Translations under genes and position numbers: made by a program
DNA from: Lachnospiraceae bacterium UBA7205
GTDB lineage: Bacteria; Bacillota; Clostridia; Lachnospirales; Lachnospiraceae
Direction: 5' to 3'
Assembly: GCA_002490665.1 (NCBI GenBank)
Contig: DKUL01000059.1
Location: forward strand, 1-47,704
DNA length: 47,704 bases
Notes under the pieces: model-generated
The model's input: only the letters and a program-made list of their open reading frames with translations
Databases searched by the model: none
What the model was told of the DNA's origin: nothing
Shown here: positions 16,131-24,237 of the stretch, one piece after another
Layout: the number at the start of each line of letters is the position of its first letter
Position numbering within the stretch: the first letter of the stretch is position 1

Positions 16131-17285
16131 ATGAGAAAAATTAAGAACAAGAAATTCGTGGTGGTATGTACGGCAGTTCTGGCAGCAATGGCAGTGATGT
16201 CCATGCGTGCAGCGTCCGGAAGGAGCACCCCGGGGACGGTGACGGAAGTCCGGATGGATTATGCGGCGGTGGAAAATATTGTTCCGGTGACGATGCTTGA
16301 GCTGACGGCGGGGGAGGAGCGGCTGCAGCCATCCGCGCAGCTGACGACCCCGGTTGCAAATATGTACCGCAGTGAGCTGACAAACGAGTGGATTGATGCC
16401 AGTCTTGCAATGCAGCGTCCGGTTGCGATTATGGTGGACAACGAGTCAAAAGCGCTTCCGCACTATGGGCTTACAGAGGCGGACGTGGTGTATGAGATGA
16501 TGAACAGTACGGCAAACGGGAGGATTACCCGCCTGATGGCGATTGTCAAGGACTGGGATAAAATTACCCGGTTTGGCAGTATCCGCAGCACCAGGCCGAC
16601 CAATGTCATGCTTGCGGCAGAATGGAATGCCGTCCTGTGCCATGACGGGGGGCCATTCTATATCAATGACTGGATTGCAAAAGACTACTCTGCCAATTTA
16701 AGCGGCGGTTTTTCGCGCATTAAAAATGGAAAGCCGCGCGAGTTTACAGAGTACATCTGTACAGGCGAGCTGAGCCGGAGAATGCAGGGCGCCGGGTATT
16801 CCAGGGAGTACAATGCGTTTTATCCCGGAAAGCACTTTACATTTTCGGAGGTGGAAATAGACCTGACAGGAAGGGCAGGGGCAGTAAACTGTACGCAGAT
16901 AGACTTGCCGTTCCCGCATAACCAGTCGAAGCTTGTGTACAATGCGGTGACAAAGACATATGATTACTATGAATACGGAAAGGCGCACACAGACCCGCAG
17001 CATAACAATGCGCAGCTTACGTTTAAAAATCTGCTGATACAGGACACGACCTTCACACAGCTCGACAAGAACGGATATATGATTTACAATGCGATTGACA
17101 CTGGACGCGCCGGATATTACATCACAAACGGCAAGGCGGTTGCCGTGACATGGGCAAAGACAGGGGAAAATACGCCGACTGTCTATTATGATGTCATGAC
17201 AGGAAAGCCAATTGAAATCAACACCGGAAAAACATATATTGCGCTTGTGCCCTCGGATTCGTTTGCCAATATTGTCATCCGATGA
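16131..17285 (+). CDS. DUF3048 family surface protein, paralog 1
   Basis: A 384-residue exported protein with an N-terminal membrane/signal segment (KFVVVCTAVLAAMAVM) but no lipobox, unlike its paralog at 19467. The DUF3048 (YerB-type) N-domain begins near residue 95 with RPVAIMVDN and contains PHYGLTEADVVYEMMNSTAN, GRITRLMAI and FGSIRSTRPTN; the C-domain has YGKAHTDPQH and YYITNGKAV. ATG 16131 has the ribosome site GAAAGGAAGG; the frame is open to 16077, but that part lies in the hairpin element. DUF3048 function is unknown. Its stop overlaps the next gene's start by 4 bases (ATGA), tying it to the DHHW acyl-transfer protein. Confidence 0.88.
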   Translation: MRKIKNKKFVVVCTAVLAAMAVMSMRAASGRSTPGTVTEVRMDYAAVENIVPVTMLELTAGEERLQPSAQLTTPVANMYRSELTNEWIDASLAMQRPVAIMVDNESKALPHYGLTEADVVYEMMNSTANGRITRLMAIVKDWDKITRFGSIRSTRPTNVMLAAEWNAVLCHDGGPFYINDWIAKDYSANLSGGFSRIKNGKPREFTEYICTGELSRRMQGAGYSREYNAFYPGKHFTFSEVEIDLTGRAGAVNCTQIDLPFPHNQSKLVYNAVTKTYDYYEYGKAHTDPQHNNAQLTFKNLLIQDTTFTQLDKNGYMIYNAIDTGRAGYYITNGKAVAVTWAKTGENTPTVYYDVMTGKPIEINTGKTYIALVPSDSFANIVIR

Positions 17286-18433
17286 CGAAGACGCTTTATG
17301 AAACGACAAAAGGGGTGCAGTCAAACTTGAAAAACGGACATGGAATGACAAATGAAATACCGGAAGGAACCATGAAATATCTGACATGGATTTACGTATC
17401 CGCATTTTTCATATTATGTATGATACCCTCTGTGGGAATGCTGTTTTATAGTGCGGAGCTTTCAGAGAACAGGTCTTTGTCAGAAAAGCCCCGGTTCTTT
17501 ACAGAAACAGGGACTTTGAATGCGCGGTATTTTGATGAGCTGCAGACTTATATTTCGGAGCACTTTGCATTTCGCGGAGAGCTTGTCGAGGCAGACAGCA
17601 GGATAAAATATGAGCTGTTCCATACGCCTTGTGACAATCAGGTTGTGATAGGAAAGGATGGCTGGCTTTTTTTCGGGGAGACGCTTGCAGACTATGCGGG
17701 TGTCACCCTGACAGGGGCAGAGCTGGATGGTATTGCGCAGAAGCTTGCCGAGGTGCGCGATTATGTCCGTAGTCAGGGAAAAGAACCGCTTTTTGTCATT
17801 GTCCCCAATAAAAACAGTATTTATGGGGAGTATATGCCGAAGCGTTTTGGCAGCGTCGCCCAGGTTCGGAATCTGACACTGCTGCAGGAGCGCATGGATG
17901 CCCGGAACATACCTTACGTGGATGCGTACCGGATTCTGTTGGCAAACAAAGAGAAGGGCGCGCTCTATCTGCATGAGGATACGCATTGGAACAATACAGG
18001 GGCAAGGCTTATCCTCAATGGGATTTATGCGGCATACAGCATTCCTGAAAGATATGACCTTTCAGGATATACGTTAGAGGAAAGTCATGAACCGGATCTG
18101 TACAAAATGTTGTTCCCGGCGACGCAGCATTATGAGCAGCAGCGCATCTATGATGATGGGAGAACCTATAAATATGTAGGCAGACTGCACAGCCTGGACG
18201 ATATGACGATACGGACATCGTCAGGCGATGGCAGCGGAAAGGCAGTTCTTGTATACCGTGACAGCTTTGGAAGGGCGATGATACCATATATGGCAGCATC
18301 GTTTGACAAGGCAGTATTTAACCGTTCCACGCCCTACAACCTCAGCCTTGTGGGGCAGACGGAATGCGATTATGTGCTTTTTGAGATTGTGGAACGCAAT
18401 CTTGGTGATTTGGGTCGGATTGAAGTTCCTTAA
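17282..18433 (+). CDS. DHHW/AlgJ-like SGNH protein for surface-polymer acylation
   Basis: A 383-residue protein with one N-terminal membrane segment (about 34-56) and an extracytoplasmic SGNH-type domain. The DHHW/AlgX signature is DTHWNN (D233, H235, W236), and the serine block is VYRDSFGR (S328), so the Ser-Asp-His set seen in AlgJ/AlgX is present. VIGKDGWLFFGE near 125 is the typical entry of this domain. Such proteins accept the acyl group from an MBOAT partner and place it on a polysaccharide; the MBOAT gene is 1.3 kb upstream. Translationally coupled to the DUF3048 gene before it. Confidence 0.85.
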   Translation: MTKTLYETTKGVQSNLKNGHGMTNEIPEGTMKYLTWIYVSAFFILCMIPSVGMLFYSAELSENRSLSEKPRFFTETGTLNARYFDELQTYISEHFAFRGELVEADSRIKYELFHTPCDNQVVIGKDGWLFFGETLADYAGVTLTGAELDGIAQKLAEVRDYVRSQGKEPLFVIVPNKNSIYGEYMPKRFGSVAQVRNLTLLQERMDARNIPYVDAYRILLANKEKGALYLHEDTHWNNTGARLILNGIYAAYSIPERYDLSGYTLEESHEPDLYKMLFPATQHYEQQRIYDDGRTYKYVGRLHSLDDMTIRTSSGDGSGKAVLVYRDSFGRAMIPYMAASFDKAVFNRSTPYNLSLVGQTECDYVLFEIVERNLGDLGRIEVP

Positions 18434-18521
18434 GGAATGCCTGAAAGACGCGGGACATAAAATATATTCGCAAAAACTGTAAAAATGCATATGATATCAT
18501 AAAAAGCGAGGAAATCGAAAA

Positions 18522-19055
18522 ATGGATTATTATAGTGCATTTCCTTTTTATATGGGCTATCAGGGCTATGGTCAGTGGGGACAGCCCGGAGTCGTGCCCG
18601 AGGACAGAATACTTGAGGACCTTGAGTATCTGCAGCAGATGTATCCTACATACGCGAGGAAATATCAGGGTGTGATAAGCAGCGTCGTTGATAAGATGGA
18701 CTATGACGGAAGCTTTATCTATGACCAGTATCCCGACAAACTGACATTACAGCGCATGATCGCGAGCGTCATGGCAGTCATAAGGACGAATGAGCAAAAT
18801 GTGTCTAACCACAATACAGCGCCAGTGACCGGAACAATGGCGGAAAACCCAATGCTGCCGGTGATGGAGGCAGATGTCATGGGCAGCAATGTCACGGATA
18901 AAACGTTGACAGAAAACGCCCCATGGAACGAGAAGGAGCCATGGATAAGGGAGCTTGTGACCGTCCTCATGTACTACGAGATTTTGACGCGGCGCAGGAA
19001 GAAAAACAGGCAGTGGTACAATGGCATAGGTGGAAACGGACATTATCAGATTTGA
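18522..19055 (+). CDS. Hypothetical protein with Gly/Tyr-rich N-terminus
   Basis: A 177-residue protein that I do not recognise. It opens with an aromatic/glycine stretch (FPFYMGYQGYGQWGQPG), then a helical, acidic part (RILEDLEYLQQMYPTYARKY, MIASVMAVIRTNEQ), a polar linker and a basic tail (LTRRRKKNRQWYNG). No signal peptide or membrane segment, so it is probably cytoplasmic. The start at 18522 is preceded by the ribosome site AGCGAGGAA. It stands between the DHHW gene and the SRP RNA gene; its stop lies only 20 bases before the RNA's -35 box. Confidence 0.7.
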   Translation: MDYYSAFPFYMGYQGYGQWGQPGVVPEDRILEDLEYLQQMYPTYARKYQGVISSVVDKMDYDGSFIYDQYPDKLTLQRMIASVMAVIRTNEQNVSNHNTAPVTGTMAENPMLPVMEADVMGSNVTDKTLTENAPWNEKEPWIRELVTVLMYYEILTRRRKKNRQWYNGIGGNGHYQI

Positions 19056-19075
19056 TAAAAAAAGTATGAATTTCA

Positions 19076-19105
19076 TTGACTTATCGGTAGATAAGAGGTT
19101 ATAAT
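19076..19105 (+). promoter_or_regulatory. Promoter of the SRP RNA gene
   Basis: TTGACT (19076-19081), 18-base spacer, TATAAT (19100-19105); predicted start at about 19112, exactly where the RNA's first helix begins. Confidence 0.85.
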
Positions 19106-19111
19106 AATAAC

Positions 19112-19378
19112 GTCGTGCAGCCGGGGCGCTAGCGGTGCCTTGTACCCACAATCCGCTATAGTGGGGGTGATAAACGGCGGAGGGTCTGCGTTTGTGCAGC
19201 TGCCCTTTATAAGTGGCGTTGAAGTTTGGGTCTCACGCAATATGTGCCGTTGAACCGTGTCAGGACAGGAATGTAGCAGCACTAAGGCGGATTTCGTATG
19301 TGCCGTGAGGGTGCCTGGCGGAGTTAACTGTAGAGGTAACGTACATGGGCATAGGATTCGAAGCCGTTTGCACGATAT
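19112..19378 (+). ncRNA. ffs: Signal recognition particle RNA (large bacterial type)
   Basis: About 267 bases, the size of the large SRP RNA of Bacillus and Clostridia. The apical domain is recognised by GTGTCAGGACAGGAATG and TAGCAGCACTAAGG (19257-19287), the conserved Ffh-binding helix 8. The 5' end starts TCGTGCAGCCGGGGCGCTAG, typical of the Alu domain. The termini pair (TCGTGCA 19113-19119 with TGCACGA 19369-19375). The RNA scaffolds Ffh for co-translational targeting of membrane proteins. The 3' end is approximate; an AT-rich run follows without a strong hairpin. Confidence 0.93.
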
Positions 19379-19466
19379 AAAAATATTCTTTGGAATGAGA
19401 AATAAGAAAGAGGCATACTGACACATCATGTCGTAATATATCATAGTGTGCGCAAGGGGAGAAAAT

Positions 19467-20621
19467 ATGAAAAGAAACAATGTGAAGAATAAAGGGATTG
19501 CCCTGCTTCTGGTCATTACGCTGGCTGCCGCTTCCATGTCGGGCTGCGGTGAGAAAAAAACGGAGCCGGCGCCAGAGATTAACTTTAACGATATTACCGG
19601 AAATTCCGGGGATAACGCAGATAATCCGCAGGAGGAAAATTCCGGGGCGGTGGAGTCATCTGTAGAACAGGAGCCTGTGGAGGAGACGCGGGAAGGCATG
19701 TACCGCAGTGAGATAACGAACGAATGGATAGACGAAAGCCTGAAGAACCAGCGCCCGGTTGCGATTATGGTCGACAATGAGAAAACGGCGCTTCCGCACT
19801 ATGGGCTGACAGAAGCCGATGTGGTCTATGAGATTATGAACAGCACGGCAAACGGCAGGATTACACGTCTTATGGCGATTGTAAAGGACTGGGGGAAAAT
19901 CCAGCAGTTTGGCAGTGTCCGGAGCACCAGACCCACGAACATCATGCTTGCGGCTGAGTGGAATGCAGTGCTCTGCCATGACGGCGGGCCGTTCTATATT
20001 GATGAGTGGATTGCAAAAAAATATTCAGCAAATTTCAGCGGCGGTTTTACGCGTGTCAAAAATGGAAAAGCATATGAGTTTACAGAGTATGTCTGTGCGG
20101 GAGACCTTGACAAAAAATTCAGCGCATCCAAATATTCCACAGAGTACAATGAATATTATCCGGGACAGCATTATGTGTTCTCTGATACAGAGATAGACTT
20201 GTCTTCCGTCGGCGATACAATGGACTGTACGGAGATAGAGCTTCCGTTCCCGCATAATGGCTCCAGGCTGCAGTACAATGAGTCCACAGGCACCTATGAC
20301 TATTATGAGTACGGAAAGGCGCATACCGACCCGCAGCATGGAGATGCGCAGCTTACTTTTAAAAATCTGCTGATACAGAACACGACATTTTCGCAGCTTG
20401 ACCCGAACGGATACCTAGTCTACAATGCCATTGATTCGCAGCGTGACGCATATTATATCACGAATGGTAAGGCAATCGAGGTAACATGGATTAAGCCCAA
20501 TGAGAGCGACCCCACAATCTATCTCAACAAGCAGACAGGCGAGCAGATAGAAATGAACACTGGAAAAACATACGTTGCACTTGTTCCGTCGGACACATGG
20601 GGCGATGTGGTAATGAAATAA
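19467..20621 (+). CDS. DUF3048 family lipoprotein, paralog 2
   Basis: A 384-residue lipoprotein, lipobox MSGC (Cys at about 25), then a Glu/Asn-rich linker and the DUF3048 domain. It aligns with paralog 1 at 16131 over its whole mature length without large gaps; blocks such as PHYGLTEADVVYE, NSTANGRITRLMAIVKDW, RSTRPTN and YYEYGKAHTDPQH are shared. The main difference is the anchor: lipid here, a membrane/signal segment there. ATG 19467 has a ribosome site (AAGGGGAGA); the frame is open from GTG 19446. A terminator follows 8 bases after the stop. Confidence 0.9.
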   Translation: MKRNNVKNKGIALLLVITLAAASMSGCGEKKTEPAPEINFNDITGNSGDNADNPQEENSGAVESSVEQEPVEETREGMYRSEITNEWIDESLKNQRPVAIMVDNEKTALPHYGLTEADVVYEIMNSTANGRITRLMAIVKDWGKIQQFGSVRSTRPTNIMLAAEWNAVLCHDGGPFYIDEWIAKKYSANFSGGFTRVKNGKAYEFTEYVCAGDLDKKFSASKYSTEYNEYYPGQHYVFSDTEIDLSSVGDTMDCTEIELPFPHNGSRLQYNESTGTYDYYEYGKAHTDPQHGDAQLTFKNLLIQNTTFSQLDPNGYLVYNAIDSQRDAYYITNGKAIEVTWIKPNESDPTIYLNKQTGEQIEMNTGKTYVALVPSDTWGDVVMK

Positions 20622-20628
20622 ATAGGAA

Positions 20629-20667
20629 ACAAAAAGGGAATATGTATTACACATATTCCTTTTTTGT
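20629..20667 (+). terminator. Terminator behind the second DUF3048 gene
   Basis: 17-base stem with one G-U pair, 20629-20645 with 20651-20667, loop ATTAC, 3' arm ending in TTTTTTGT. It closes the surface-protein region. Confidence 0.92.
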
Positions 20668-20774
20668 TATTTTGGCTAAAAACCAGTAACGAAATTTTAC
20701 GAAATTTCCAATGGAATTTTTTGCCTGAACAGGATATAATGAAGACATCAATAAAATTGCATGGAGGGAATCGA

Positions 20775-23700
20775 ATGAGAAGGAACAGATTTACCAAAAC
20801 GCCGATGGCATTCCTGATGGCGGCTTTAATGCTGTTTATGACAATGGTGTCAGTATTGATGCCTGGCCTGACAGCGGAGGCGGCAGGCAGGACGCTGATT
20901 GTCCATTACGGCGGCCGCGCGGATAACAGCTATGACGGGTGGAACCTGTGGATATGGGAAGAAGGCAGGGAAGGCCAGCAGGTGGATTTTACAGATGAGG
21001 ACAGTTTTGGCAAGGTTGCCGTGTACCAGACAAACAGAAAACCCGGCAGTATCGGGTTTATTGTGCGGCTGAACCAGTGGGAGGACAAGGATATGGGCGA
21101 CGACCGCTTTGTCACAATGGACGGGGACACGGTAGAGATCTGGGTGACAAGCGGGGAGGCAGCGTTCTCCACGGAGGCGCCGGAGGGGGCACAAGCATAT
21201 GACATTGCCGCGCTCGAGGAAGCGCGCCTGAATGTTTACAATGAGGATGGCGCGACAAAGCTGAATGTGCACTATTATAATTTTGACAGGAAATACAGCG
21301 CCGACACGGTAGAGGCATATGCGTGGGCAGGCAGTGAAGTCGGCGGAAGCTATCCGCTCACTGAAACGGATGACTTCGGGGCGCTGTTTCAGGTCGGCCT
21401 GCTGCCAAAGGAAGGTGTCAGGACGGCAGGTGTGAAGGTGATACAGGGAGAAAACGCCGACACTGCACTGGAATATGAGGTTGACCTGACAAAGGCATCA
21501 AGTGAAATAATTGATGTATACATAGTGGAAGGAAATCCCACTTTATGGTATAATGTGGATGAGGTTGTTTATAATCCTGTGATAGCAGAGGCATATTTTT
21601 CAGGGACATCAAGCAAGGAGATATATGCGACATTATCACGTCCGTCAGACAATCTGGCATCAAAAATGCAGCTGACAGACAGTGATGGCACAGCGTACAC
21701 TGTCGTCTCGGCAGACAGCGAGGATGGCAGGAACATTTTAGTGACGGTAGAGGAGGAATTGGAATTGTCAAAAACGTATAATCTTTCCATGGAGGGATAT
21801 GAGGGAGCAACAGTATCCATGAACAAGATTCTCGGTTCCGAATTTTTTGATGATGCGATGGCATATGACGGAAATGACCTTGGAGCCACGTACACAAAGG
21901 AAAAGACAGGGTTTAAGGTCTGGGCGCCGACAGCGTCGGAGGTTTCGCTGAACCTGTATGAGCAGGGAGACGGGGATAATCTCACGGAGACGGTTCCCAT
22001 GACACAGGGAGACAAAGGTGTATGGTTCTGCGAAAAACAGGGCGATTTAAACGGTGTTTACTACACGTATTCCATTAAAATTGGCAGCAAGACAAATGAG
22101 GCAGCAGACCTTTACGCAAGGGCGACAGGCGTAAACGGCGACAGGGGAATGGTCGTGGATTTGAGCGCTACCAATCCGGAAGGCTTTGAGAACGATGTGA
22201 GACCGGCATTTGAAAATCCGACGGATGCAGTGATTTATGAGCTTCATGTCAGGGATTTGTCATCAGACGCTTCATCCGGCATCAGCAATACGGGCAAGTT
22301 CCTTGGGCTGACGGAGACTGGCACGAAAAATGCGGACGGGCTTGCGACAGGGATTGACCACATCAAGGAGCTGGGTGTGACGCATGTACAGATACTGCCG
22401 AGTTACGACTATGCGACAGTGGATGAGACAAAGCTCGACACACCGCAGTTTAACTGGGGCTACGACCCGAAAAATTATAATGTGCCCGAGGGCTCCTACA
22501 GTACGGACCCATACCACGGCGAGGTTCGCATCAACGAGATGAAACAGATGGTGCAGGCACTGCATGCAAACGGGCTTCGTGTCAATATGGATGTCGTATA
22601 CAACCATACATTCAACATAGAAGGCTCATGGTTCCAGAAGACCGTGCCTGACTATTTTTACAGGAAAGTCGGGGAAAAATATTCGAATGCGTCCGGATGC
22701 GGAAATGAGACGGCTTCCGACCGGGCGATGGTACGCAAGTATATTGTCGATTCGGTAACATACTGGGCGAAAGAGTACCATATTGACGGATTCCGCTTTG
22801 ACCTGATGGCAGTGCATGACATTGAGACGATGAACGCGGTTCGTGCAGCGCTCGACGAGATAGACCCGTCAATCATGGTCTATGGTGAGGGATGGACAGG
22901 TGGTGACTGTGCGATACCCTCCGCACAGCAGGCTTTAAAGGCAAACATGGCAAAGATAGACCGGGTTGGCGCGTTCAGTGATGATATCAGGGATGGCATT
23001 AAGGGAAGCGTGTTTGACTCGGAGGATAAAGGATTTATAAGCGGCAAGGATGGAATGGAGGAGAGTGTCAAGTTCGGTATTGTCGGAGCGACACCGCACC
23101 CGCAGGTCATGACCTTCAAGAATGACAAGGGCAGCAAGAGCTGGGCAGCACAGCCGGGGCAGAGCATTAACTATGTTTCATGCCACGACAATCTGACGTT
23201 CTGGGATAAGCTTGCTATATCAAATGCAGATGACAGCGAAGAAACCAGGATTAAGATGAACAAGCTTGGAAGCACAATTATCCTGACTTCACAGGGCGTT
23301 CCGTTCTTCCAGGCGGGTGAGGAAATGCTCAGAAGCAAGCCATCCGCAACGGTGGAAGGCGGTTTTGACGAGAACAGCTACACCTCTCCGGATTCCACCA
23401 ACAGCATCAAGTGGGCAAACAAGGCGAATGTGATGGATACCTATGAGTATTATAAGGGACTGATTGCATTCCGCAAGGCACATAGCGCGCTCCGCATGAC
23501 AACAGCGGCGGATATCCAGAACAACCTGATGTTTATGAGCGGACTGGATGCGAATGTCATCGGGTATACTATTTCAAACAATGCCAATGGCGATACGGCT
23601 GCGAAGATTACCGTGATTTTCAACGCAAACGAGAATCCGGTCGATGTGAAGCTGCCGGCAGGCGCATGGGAAATCTGTGTCAATGACACGACGGCAGGCA

Positions 23701-23960
23701 CGGCGTCCGTGGGCACGGCAGAGGGTACGGTTACCGTGGCAGGCATATCGGCGATGGTGCTTGTGCAGGGAGATGACACAATCGTGAAAGCGCAAGCTCC
23801 GGCGGAACGTGAAACGGAGACAGGTGTCACGGAAGCCAGCGCGGACAGCCAGCAGACAGGGAAGACTTCTTCCAAGGCACCGGTAGTTGTCGGTGTTGTG
23901 GCTGTCGCAGCGGCAGTGGCGGCGGCACTGGGAATCTTTTTTAAGAAGCGTAAAAAATAA
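20775..23960 (+). CDS. Cell-surface type I pullulanase (GH13)
   Basis: A 1061-residue secreted enzyme that cuts alpha-1,6 branches in pullulan and starch-derived limit dextrins. A signal peptide ends in AEA near residue 37. Starch-binding PUD-like modules follow (about 40-130 and 150-240), then a CBM48-like module (TGFKVWAPTASEVSLNLYEQ near 378-397) and the GH13 barrel. The type I hallmark FNWGYDP is at about residue 559. Catalytic residues are D676 (DGFRFDLM), E705 (YGEGW) and D805 (CHDN). The C-terminus is a Thr/Gln linker, one membrane segment and FKKRKK, with no LPXTG, so it may be held by the membrane. The start is ATG 20775 behind GGAGGGAA; a TATAAT box at 20735-20740 is its likely -10. 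Confidence 0.93.
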   Translation: MRRNRFTKTPMAFLMAALMLFMTMVSVLMPGLTAEAAGRTLIVHYGGRADNSYDGWNLWIWEEGREGQQVDFTDEDSFGKVAVYQTNRKPGSIGFIVRLNQWEDKDMGDDRFVTMDGDTVEIWVTSGEAAFSTEAPEGAQAYDIAALEEARLNVYNEDGATKLNVHYYNFDRKYSADTVEAYAWAGSEVGGSYPLTETDDFGALFQVGLLPKEGVRTAGVKVIQGENADTALEYEVDLTKASSEIIDVYIVEGNPTLWYNVDEVVYNPVIAEAYFSGTSSKEIYATLSRPSDNLASKMQLTDSDGTAYTVVSADSEDGRNILVTVEEELELSKTYNLSMEGYEGATVSMNKILGSEFFDDAMAYDGNDLGATYTKEKTGFKVWAPTASEVSLNLYEQGDGDNLTETVPMTQGDKGVWFCEKQGDLNGVYYTYSIKIGSKTNEAADLYARATGVNGDRGMVVDLSATNPEGFENDVRPAFENPTDAVIYELHVRDLSSDASSGISNTGKFLGLTETGTKNADGLATGIDHIKELGVTHVQILPSYDYATVDETKLDTPQFNWGYDPKNYNVPEGSYSTDPYHGEVRINEMKQMVQALHANGLRVNMDVVYNHTFNIEGSWFQKTVPDYFYRKVGEKYSNASGCGNETASDRAMVRKYIVDSVTYWAKEYHIDGFRFDLMAVHDIETMNAVRAALDEIDPSIMVYGEGWTGGDCAIPSAQQALKANMAKIDRVGAFSDDIRDGIKGSVFDSEDKGFISGKDGMEESVKFGIVGATPHPQVMTFKNDKGSKSWAAQPGQSINYVSCHDNLTFWDKLAISNADDSEETRIKMNKLGSTIILTSQGVPFFQAGEEMLRSKPSATVEGGFDENSYTSPDSTNSIKWANKANVMDTYEYYKGLIAFRKAHSALRMTTAADIQNNLMFMSGLDANVIGYTISNNANGDTAAKITVIFNANENPVDVKLPAGAWEICVNDTTAGTASVGTAEGTVTVAGISAMVLVQGDDTIVKAQAPAERETETGVTEASADSQQTGKTSSKAPVVVGVVAVAAAVAAALGIFFKKRKK

Positions 23961-23975
23961 TTGATGTACGTGCAC

Positions 23976-24013
23976 AAGGACGGCAGTCAGACAGGGATGG
24001 GACTGCCGTCCTT
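23976..24013 (+). terminator. Terminator behind the pullulanase gene
   Basis: AAGGACGGCAGTC (23976-23988) pairs perfectly with GACTGCCGTCCTT (24001-24013), loop 12 bases, followed by TTTAT. Confidence 0.93.
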
Positions 24014-24024
24014 TTTATGCGCAG

Positions 24025-24095
24025 CCCCATGCAGAGGAAAAGTGCCGCAGAAGCGGCGCATGGGGCGCGCGGCGAGTAGGCCATTCCCCTGCTCG
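24025..24095 (+). repeat. Dispersed hairpin element, full copy at 24025
   Basis: Outer stem CCCCATGC (24025-24032) with GCATGGGG (24058-24065). Inside are the bulge AGAGGAAAAGT and the inner stem GCCGC-AGAA-GCGGC (24044-24057). A second hairpin follows: CGAGTAGG (24073-24080) with CCTGCTCG (24088-24095), including a G-U pair. Layout is the same as the copy at 42372 while the outer stem has different, still complementary bases. Confidence 0.65.
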
Positions 24096-24110
24096 ATTGC
24101 ACATGGGCAT

Positions 24111-24165
24111 CCAAATGAAATATGTCAGCAGGCTGACGGACACCGAAAGGTTTTCCACTGCTCGA
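24111..24165 (+). repeat. Diverged tandem copy of the hairpin element
   Basis: Directly behind the copy at 24025: the bulge-like AATGAAATAT, then the inner stem GTCAG-CAGG-CTGAC (24124-24137), where the other copies have GCCGC/GCGGC, then AAAGG and TTTTCCACTGCTCGACC, resembling the second-hairpin half of the full copies (AAGGTCGTTCCCCTACTCGATT-like). The inner stem is thus changed on both arms. Confidence 0.45.
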
Positions 24166-24237
24166 CCGTTTTAAATGTGTACACATGGTATGAATTGTGC
24201 TAAGATAACAGTAACATATGAAAAGTGAGGTTTTGCA

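Noticed and set aside
19354..19365. GGATTCGAAGCC, like a tRNA T-arm.
   Set aside because: It lies inside the SRP RNA, and no acceptor stem or anticodon arm is found around it.
20690..20735. ACGAAATTTTACGAAATTTCC repeats before the pullulanase promoter as a possible LacI/MalR operator.
   Set aside because: The half-sites are short, AT-rich and imperfect; I could not define a convincing dyad in this region.
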